Assembly (NCBI GenBank): GCA_937926875.1 | Contig: CALBAX010000075.1 | Coordinates: 1-10,039, forward strand | Direction of reading: 5' to 3' | DNA length: 10,039 nucleotides | Origin: an uncultured Desulfovibrio sp. | Lineage (GTDB): Bacteria; Desulfobacterota; Desulfovibrionia; Desulfovibrionales; Desulfovibrionaceae | Part shown: positions 5,221 through 10,039 of the stretch, one piece after another | Position numbering within the stretch: position 1 is the first letter of the stretch | Layout of the letters: each line of letters opens with the position of its first letter | Notes under the pieces: generated by a model | Database searches by the model: none | What the model was told of the DNA's origin: nothing | What the model saw: only the letters and a program-made list of their open reading frames with translations | Made by a program: the position numbers and the translations under genes

Positions 5221-6879
5221 ATGGCAGCCCCGACGCTGAAGGAGCTCAAACAGCTGGTGGCCCATCTGGAAGGGCTGCGCAGCAAACGGCTGGCCCAGCA
5301 ATGGGAGATCGGCAAGCTCATCCTGCCGTCGCGCGGCCTGTTCCAGGGCGAAGAGACGGAATGCCTGCGGGACGCCAACCTGCTCAACCCGGCAGCTCAG
5401 CGCGCCCTGGGCAAAGCCGCTGCGGGCATGACGCAGGCCATCACACCGGCGTCTTCGCCGTGGTTCCGGCACCAGTTCCTGGACAGGGCCGACAGGGAAG
5501 TCACCGGCGGCAACGAATATGTGGACGTGGTGGATGCCCGCATCCGCGCCGTGCTGGCCGCGGGCGGCTTCTACAGTGCCATCCATGCCTTCAACCGCGA
5601 GCTGCTGGGTTTTGGCTGCGCGCTGCTTTCCTGTGATGCCTCGGCCCGTACCGTGGCCCGCTTCGCCTGCCAGACCTGCGGCACCTATGCCGTGGCCCTG
5701 GACGAAGACCGTACGCTGTCCTGCGTGGTGCGGCGCCTGCGCATGACGCCGGTGGAGATGGCCCGGCGCTTCGGCAGGGACAGGCTGTGCGAGGCCACGC
5801 GGCAAAAGCTGGAGAGCCAGCCCTATGCCCCCATCGAGGTGGTGCAGGTGGTGCGCAAGCGTGAGGAACGCGACCCGGAGCGCGGAGACAACCGCAATAT
5901 GCCCTTTGCCTCCTTCTGGTACGAAGACCAGGGCGGCACGGAACTGCTGCGGGAAAGCGGTTTCCGCTCCATGCCGTTCTTTTTCTCCACCTGGGAGGAT
6001 GCCCGCGGTATCTACGGCACCGGTCCCGGTGACGATGCTCTGGCCGACCAGAAGGGCATCGAAGCCTGGGAGAAGCGCAAGGCCGTGGGCATCGAGATGA
6101 TGATCCAGCCACCCCTGCTGGCGCCGGGCACGCTCAAGCGCCATGTGCGCGCCATGCCGGGCAGTGTCATCTCCGATACGGCCTACGGCCAGTCCAATGC
6201 CCTGCGCCCGCTCTATGAAGTGAATTTCGGCCCCGCCGTGGGGGCCGTGCAGCAGGAGATCGAGCAGATCTCCATGCGGCTCGAAGACGTGATGAAGGCC
6301 AACATCTTCGCCAACATGAGCCTTGAGACACGCCCGGCGGGCATGACCATGACCGAATACATGGACAGGCGCCGCCGTTCTGCCGAGCTCATGGGCCCGA
6401 CGGTCTCCAGCTATGAGCCGCGTGTCCTGACGCTCTGCATCGAGCGCGTCTACCAGCTGCTGGACGAAGAGGGGCTGTTGCCCCCGCCCCCGCAGGGGCT
6501 CAGCCCGTGGGCCACGCTGAACGTCTCGTACCAGTCGCCCATGGCCCAGATGCTGGAACAGGCGGCCGCGGTCTCCATCGGCCAGTTCATGGACCAGGTG
6601 GGGCCGTGGGCCCAGAGCCAGCCCACCATCCTGGACAAGCTGGATCTCGACCAGATGGTGGACGAGCTGGCCCAACGTTTGGGCGTACCTGCCAGCATCA
6701 TACGCAGCGACGAGCAGGTGGCCGCCATCCGCCAGCAGCGCGAGCAGGCAGCAGCCGCCCAGCAGCAGGCAGATATGGAGGCCCGGATGATGGAAAGCAT
6801 GGCCAAGGTCGGCAATGTCAGGACACAGGGCACCGTGGCCGGTGAGGTCATGGGACGCCCGCAGGAGGATGATGCCTGA
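5221..6879 (+). CDS. Portal protein (T7-type head-to-tail connector)
   Basis: This 552-residue protein should form the ring at the capsid vertex through which DNA enters and leaves, and to which the tail attaches. The size and opening (LKQLVAHLEGLRSKRLAQQWEIGKLILPSRG) fit the bacteriophage head-to-tail connecting family (T7 gp8, PF12236). Further support comes from a middle region with GPGDDALADQKGIEAWEK (about 262-279), the TAYGQSNALRPLYEVNFG stretch, and RPAGMTMTEYMDRR (about 371-384), where connector proteins carry a conserved 'TATE..ER'-like helix. The C-terminus is a glutamine/alanine-rich helix (about 505-530) that probably forms the barrel. A CxxC pair lies in FACQTCG near residue 145. 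The start follows the previous stop by three bases, with only GGGG as a ribosome site. The stop overlaps the next ATG by one base. Confidence 0.92.
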   Translation: MAAPTLKELKQLVAHLEGLRSKRLAQQWEIGKLILPSRGLFQGEETECLRDANLLNPAAQRALGKAAAGMTQAITPASSPWFRHQFLDRADREVTGGNEYVDVVDARIRAVLAAGGFYSAIHAFNRELLGFGCALLSCDASARTVARFACQTCGTYAVALDEDRTLSCVVRRLRMTPVEMARRFGRDRLCEATRQKLESQPYAPIEVVQVVRKREERDPERGDNRNMPFASFWYEDQGGTELLRESGFRSMPFFFSTWEDARGIYGTGPGDDALADQKGIEAWEKRKAVGIEMMIQPPLLAPGTLKRHVRAMPGSVISDTAYGQSNALRPLYEVNFGPAVGAVQQEIEQISMRLEDVMKANIFANMSLETRPAGMTMTEYMDRRRRSAELMGPTVSSYEPRVLTLCIERVYQLLDEEGLLPPPPQGLSPWATLNVSYQSPMAQMLEQAAAVSIGQFMDQVGPWAQSQPTILDKLDLDQMVDELAQRLGVPASIIRSDEQVAAIRQQREQAAAAQQQADMEARMMESMAKVGNVRTQGTVAGEVMGRPQEDDA

Positions 6880-7148
6880 TGCCACAGCTTCTGACCCATG
6901 AAGAGGAAGCGGCCGAACAGGCCCGGCTGGATGAGGCCGAACGCCTGGACTGGTTCGAGATGATGCAGTCCCCGGCAGCGGAACGCATCTGGCTCCAGCT
7001 GCTGCATGAGCTGGGGGCAGGCCGCCTGATGGTCACGGAAAACGACATGAGGATGCGGAACATAGCCGACCAGATCCTCAACCGCATGGCCCAGGCCGTA
7101 CCTGACATCTACATCCGCATCGTGTGCAAACTTCAAGGCATCCAATAG
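6879..7148 (+). CDS. Bbp19-like small head protein
   Basis: This is an 89-residue protein whose ATG overlaps the portal stop by one base, so it is translationally coupled to the portal. It begins with a charged helix rich in Glu and Ala. It then shows a pattern I associate with Bbp19-type proteins of BPP-1-like podoviruses: SPAAERIWLQLLHELG, then RMRNIADQILNRMAQAVPDIYIRIV, a helix-turn-helix-like pair ending in a proline-tyrosine turn. In BPP-1 the equivalent gene also lies between portal and scaffold. Its precise role in the head is not known to me. The name rests on both sequence pattern and gene order. Confidence 0.65.
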   Translation: MPQLLTHEEEAAEQARLDEAERLDWFEMMQSPAAERIWLQLLHELGAGRLMVTENDMRMRNIADQILNRMAQAVPDIYIRIVCKLQGIQ

Positions 7149-7160
7149 GAGGAAGATTTC

Positions 7161-7868
7161 ATGTCCAACGATATCGAGACCTCTACTGTCACCGATCCCG
7201 GTACCCCGCCTGCGGGCGACCCTGCGGAAACCACGCCCCAGGGTGGGACACCTCAAGGCGGTGAAGGGACTCCGGCCGGTGACGGCACCACGCCTTCTGC
7301 CGACTGGCGTGCAGGTCTGCCCGAAGGCTGGGGCGAAAAACTCAAGGACGTGGGAAGCGCGGAAGAGGCCCTCAAGGCCCTGGAACGCGGCCTTGGCTAC
7401 CGCCCGGCGGAAAAGGTTGAGGACATCGCCCTGAAATATCCCGACAGCTTCAAGGGGCAGATTGACCAGGGCGTGGAAAACGGTTTCCGCCAGTTCTGCG
7501 TGGACAACGGTATCACCAAGGACCAGGCACAAAAGCTGCTGGACTGGCAGCTGGGTGCCAACAAGGAGATCACGGACAAGATCATCGCTGACGGCGTGAA
7601 GGAATTGCGCAGCGAGTGGGGCAGCCGCTTTGACGAGAACAAGGCGACGGCCCTGAAGGCGTTCACGGCCCTGGACAAACGCATGGGCGGCCGCCTGGCC
7701 ACGTCCATCGAAGGACGTGACATGGCCAATAACCCCGTGTTCGTGCGGGCCTTCCATGAGATCGGCAAGCTGCTGTCCGAAGATGTCCTGTCCGGCGGTA
7801 GTGGTACCGCTCCCTCCGATGCCCGGGAGAGCGCGGTCGATACCTACAAGGGCATGTTCAAGGAGTAG
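7161..7868 (+). CDS. Capsid scaffold-like protein
   Basis: This 235-residue acidic protein has a disordered N-terminus rich in Thr, Pro, Gly and Asp (residues 1-45), followed by SADWRAGLPEGWGEKLKDVGSAEEALKALERG. That 'DWR..LP......L....S.E...K....' pattern is typical of phage scaffold and capsid-assembly proteins of T7-like and related phages. The rest is mainly helical and charged, with a C-terminal helix (SAVDTYKGMFKE) that could contact the coat protein. It lies directly before the major capsid gene, the standard place for a scaffold, and corresponds to Bbp18 by order. GGAGGAA (7148-7154) gives a strong ribosome site. A scaffold would guide prohead assembly and then leave the shell. Confidence 0.82.
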   Translation: MSNDIETSTVTDPGTPPAGDPAETTPQGGTPQGGEGTPAGDGTTPSADWRAGLPEGWGEKLKDVGSAEEALKALERGLGYRPAEKVEDIALKYPDSFKGQIDQGVENGFRQFCVDNGITKDQAQKLLDWQLGANKEITDKIIADGVKELRSEWGSRFDENKATALKAFTALDKRMGGRLATSIEGRDMANNPVFVRAFHEIGKLLSEDVLSGGSGTAPSDARESAVDTYKGMFKE

Positions 7869-7874
7869 TGACAC

Positions 7875-8804
7875 ATGGCTGTTGCACAGACGCTCAAAGA
7901 GATCGCCCTTGAGAAGGCGAAGAAGCGCCCGGAGCTGGTGGACTATCTGACCGAGGAAGCCCCCATCCTGACCCTGCTGAAATGGATCCCGGCCACCCAC
8001 GGCCTGTGGAACGTGGAAGAAGTGCTGGACGAGATCACCGGCGCCAGCTTCACCGACCTGGGCGCGCCGCTGCCCACCATGCAGGCCGAGACCCAGCTGC
8101 GCCAGACCTACGTCAGCCTGATGGGCGGCGAGATCGAGGTCAGCAAGGACAAGGCCGCGCAGTTCGGCGGTGCCAAGCAGTATTTTGCCCGCCGCGAGAA
8201 TGCGTTCTACCGGCAGGCGGGCATGGACACCGAGCTGGCCATCTGGCGCGACTACTGGCGCAAGGCGGCCCTCAAGGACAAGCTGTTCACTCCCTGCGGG
8301 GGGACGGGCAGCACGCTTTCCTCCATCCTCGTGGTGCGTTTCGACCAGGAGATCAATGTGGGCATCTATGACCCCACGCAGTTCAACTCCGGCCGTCTGC
8401 TCGATCCCACACCCATCAACGGCGGCAATCTGTACCACCTGCGCTCCCAGCCCGGTGTGACCGGCTACGGCGTGGAGTACCGCGGCCGCTTCGGCTGGCA
8501 GCTGCTCAAGCCGTCCAAGGCCGTCCATGCCCTGGTGAATATCGACATCAACGGCGAGACGCCCAAACTGCCCACGCTGGCCCAGATCGAGGACGCCATC
8601 GCCAAGATCCACGGCTCGGCCCAGAACACCATGATCTTCGGCCATCACCGCGTGGTGCAGCGCGTGTTCGGCGCCATCAAGCAGGCCGACATCATGTACG
8701 TCAATGGCGACAAGGACCTCCAGACCATCGTGGGCGCCATCAACGGCGTCAAGGTCGTGGGCTCCTACAACCTGCCCGACAGCAAAGAAACGGCCGTGGC
8801 CTAA
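7875..8804 (+). CDS. Major capsid protein (Bbp17-like)
   Basis: This 309-residue protein is the main head shell subunit. The opening (TLKEIALEKAKKRPELVDYLTEEAPILTLLKW) and the NVEEVLDEITGASFTDLGAPLP stretch match podovirus/siphovirus coat proteins of the GP7/Bbp17 kind, which are HK97-fold proteins. In these an N-terminal helix is followed by an extended E-loop-like region. A later part, IEDAIAKIHGSAQNTMIFGHHRVVQRVF, matches the region where such coat proteins bind neighbouring subunits. The C-terminus reads VVGSYNLPDSKETAVA. There is no sign of a cleaved prohead protease domain and no protease gene in the window, so the scaffold is probably supplied separately. AAGGAG (7860-7865) is the ribosome site. 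Length and position agree with the family. Confidence 0.9.
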   Translation: MAVAQTLKEIALEKAKKRPELVDYLTEEAPILTLLKWIPATHGLWNVEEVLDEITGASFTDLGAPLPTMQAETQLRQTYVSLMGGEIEVSKDKAAQFGGAKQYFARRENAFYRQAGMDTELAIWRDYWRKAALKDKLFTPCGGTGSTLSSILVVRFDQEINVGIYDPTQFNSGRLLDPTPINGGNLYHLRSQPGVTGYGVEYRGRFGWQLLKPSKAVHALVNIDINGETPKLPTLAQIEDAIAKIHGSAQNTMIFGHHRVVQRVFGAIKQADIMYVNGDKDLQTIVGAINGVKVVGSYNLPDSKETAVA

Positions 8805-8816
8805 GGAGGAGGGAAC

Positions 8817-9227
8817 ATGTCTTTTTCCTACGGTTCCGAGAATCGCTGGTACGACCAGTTCTTCGAGAAGGGCAAAGCCATCAATGCAGCCGAGTTCGTC
8901 TGCGCCAACGCCCTTGTCGTGGGCGAGCATCACGGCGCCCTTGCCGTCACCGTCATGGCGGCCGGTGCGGTGAAAGTGGCAGCGGACAAGACCTTCAAGC
9001 TGACCCTGCAAGGCAGTGATACGGAAGACGGGCCGTTTGCCGACATCCCCGGTGCGCCCGAAGTGACCATCACCGGCACCACCAGTACGGGCACGTCCTT
9101 TGCCGACGGGGACATCCTCTGCAAGCTCGTGCTGCCGGACACCAAGCGCTACGTCAAGATCAAGGTCACGTCCGATACCACCAGCAGCGGCACGGTGGAC
9201 GTCGTCCTTTCCTACTTGGCCCGCTAG
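8817..9227 (+). CDS. Capsid cement (decoration) protein, Bbp16-like
   Basis: This 136-residue protein follows the major capsid gene with a strong GGAGGAGGG site. After a short N-terminal segment (SYGSENRWYDQFFEKG) the sequence is almost wholly beta-strand in pattern. It is rich in Val, Thr and Gly, with FKLTLQGSDTEDGPFADIPG and RYVKIKVTSDTTSSGTVDVVLSYL, as expected of a jelly-roll cement protein. In BPP-1 the cement protein Bbp16 is likewise encoded immediately after coat protein Bbp17, where it stabilises the capsid from outside. The assignment rests on gene order plus the beta-rich pattern and is fairly secure. No signal peptide is present. Confidence 0.8.
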   Translation: MSFSYGSENRWYDQFFEKGKAINAAEFVCANALVVGEHHGALAVTVMAAGAVKVAADKTFKLTLQGSDTEDGPFADIPGAPEVTITGTTSTGTSFADGDILCKLVLPDTKRYVKIKVTSDTTSSGTVDVVLSYLAR

Positions 9228-9238
9228 CCGGGTCCCGT

Positions 9239-9271
9239 CGTGATGCGGTGGGGCCGTCCTGCCGCATCACG
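9239..9271 (+). terminator. Inverted repeat between cement and tail fibre genes
   Basis: CGTGATGCGG at 9239-9248 is perfectly repeated in reverse complement at 9262-9271 (CCGCATCACG), a 10-bp stem with a 13-base interior. Two G-U pairs could extend it inwards. Only three T residues follow (9275-9277), so it is a weak intrinsic terminator at best. It may lower read-through from the very highly expressed capsid genes into the fibre gene, or protect the 3' end of the capsid mRNA. It ends nine bases before the GGAG of the fibre gene. Confidence 0.5.
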
Positions 9272-9288
9272 CCCTTTGTGGAGGCTCC

Positions 9289-10039
9289 ATGATACCAGTC
9301 CAGAGAGTCCTTGTCCGCTACACCGTCACGACCGGTGTGCTGGAATACGCCGTGCCCTTTGCCCTGTACGGCACGGGAGACGTGAACGTCTCCTGGGCCA
9401 CTGCAGGGGATACGGAGACGCAGACCACGCTTGCGCCGGGTTCCGATTACAGCGTGACGGTCTTCCGGGACATGACGGGCGGCAAGGTGACGCTGGCAGA
9501 TGGGAAAGTGCCTGCCGGTGCCACGCTGGCCATCGAGTCTGCCGTGCCCCTGACGCAGGAACTCGACCTTTCCAATACGGCCACTGTGGACACCGAAGCC
9601 ACCGAAGGCCAGCTGGACCGCATGGTGCAGATGATCCAGCAACTGGACGACGGCCTTTCGCGGGCGGTCAAGGTCAACGCCACAGACAGCGGCACGCCGG
9701 AAGACCTGCTGGCCTCGCTCTACAAGGCCAGGGATGATGCTCAGGACGCCGCTACGGCCGCCACTGCCAGCGAGCAGGCCGCGGAGGGGAGCGAGCAGGC
9801 AGCCGCCACCAGCGCTTCGCAGGCTGCGGCCAGCGCACAGGCCGCGGCTACTTCGGCAGAGGGCGCCGACCAAAGCCGGGCGGAGGCAGCCGCCAGTGCC
9901 GCTGCCGCCTCCCAAAGCGCCACGGCAGCCCGCCAGAGCGCGGAGGCCGCGGCAGGGAGCGAGGACAGGGCCGCCCAGAGCGCTGCGTCCATCCTGGGAT
10001 TGCAGGTGGAGGTGGCCACGCTCGATCCCGGACTGCCCG
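9289..10039 (+). CDS. Tail fibre protein, T7 gp17-like N-terminus (partial)
   Basis: The gene begins at an ATG four bases after GGAGG (9280-9284) and is open to the end of the window (250 codons), so the C-terminal receptor-binding part is missing here. Residues 1-95 resemble the N-terminal virion-anchoring domain of T7 tail fibres (PF03906): RVLVRYTVTTGVLEYAVPFALYG, where that family has 'F.vpF.yl', then strands with DVNVSW and PLTQELDL. Residues 105-150 include coiled-coil material (LDRMVQMIQQLDDGLSRAV). From about 150 to 235 the sequence is an alanine/serine/glutamine-rich repeat of the 'SA..A..SA..A' kind that forms the trimeric fibre stalk. The following VATLDPGLP probably begins the next domain. 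The product would attach to the tail and recognise the host surface. Confidence 0.82.
   Translation, partial: MIPVQRVLVRYTVTTGVLEYAVPFALYGTGDVNVSWATAGDTETQTTLAPGSDYSVTVFRDMTGGKVTLADGKVPAGATLAIESAVPLTQELDLSNTATVDTEATEGQLDRMVQMIQQLDDGLSRAVKVNATDSGTPEDLLASLYKARDDAQDAATAATASEQAAEGSEQAAATSASQAAASAQAAATSAEGADQSRAEAAASAAAASQSATAARQSAEAAAGSEDRAAQSAASILGLQVEVATLDPGLP
9737..9996 (+). repeat. Alanine-rich stalk repeat within the tail fibre gene
   Basis: The coding sequence contains about 85 residues in which Ala makes up roughly half, with Ser, Gln, Glu and Thr between, built from short units such as SEQAA, TSASQAA and SAQAAATSA. The DNA is correspondingly GCC/GCG/AGC-rich but the units are not exact copies. 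It encodes a coiled stalk and may be prone to length change by recombination. Confidence 0.7.

Noticed and set aside
2829..9011. Very long open frames on the - strand (2829-4403, 4414-6885, 6450-9011)
   Set aside because: They are antisense to the terminase, portal, scaffold and capsid genes, whose families are clear. Their translations are rich in His, Gly, Leu and Gln without domain patterns, as expected from high-GC codon bias opening the opposite frame.

Overview
The window is part of a prophage or temperate podovirus genome. It is GC-rich (well over 60% by eye outside one island), and nearly all genes are packed head to tail on the + strand with GGAGG-type ribosome binding sites and stop/start overlaps. 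Composition and protein style suggest a Desulfovibrio-like deltaproteobacterial host. That host call is inference; no host gene or attachment site is visible.

Left end (1-665): a small protein resembling phage helicase-loader-type proteins, possibly cut by the window edge, then a small winged helix-turn-helix protein. Base composition falls sharply inside this second gene. From about 490 to 1365 lies an AT-rich island, about a quarter GC by eye in its core. It carries one leftward gene for a predicted two-helix membrane protein. Its reading frame is broken twice, once near a T5 run close to the start and once at an A7 run, so it is either a decayed or mis-sequenced accessory gene or one that depends on slippage.

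Lysis and packaging (1438-4454): a strong terminator-like hairpin ends directly at the start codon of a GH108 endolysin, so it also contains that gene's ribosome binding site. A three-helix holin, a one-helix membrane protein, the small terminase subunit and the large terminase subunit follow without gaps.

Head assembly (4438-9227): a GNAT-like protein, a small conserved virion-type protein, the T7-type portal (head-tail connector), a Bbp19-like protein, a scaffold-like protein, the major capsid protein and a Bbp16-like cement protein. The order from portal to cement matches the Bordetella phage BPP-1 head module. A perfect 10-bp inverted repeat separates the cement gene from a T7-type tail fibre gene, which runs off the right end within an alanine-rich coiled stalk.

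The lysis, packaging and head genes form one late operon. The island's membrane gene runs against it and looks like a moron (an accessory cargo gene). The most interesting points are this frameshifted island gene, the A7 slippery heptamer in it, the compositional junction within the helix-turn-helix gene, and the terminator hairpin overlapping the endolysin start.
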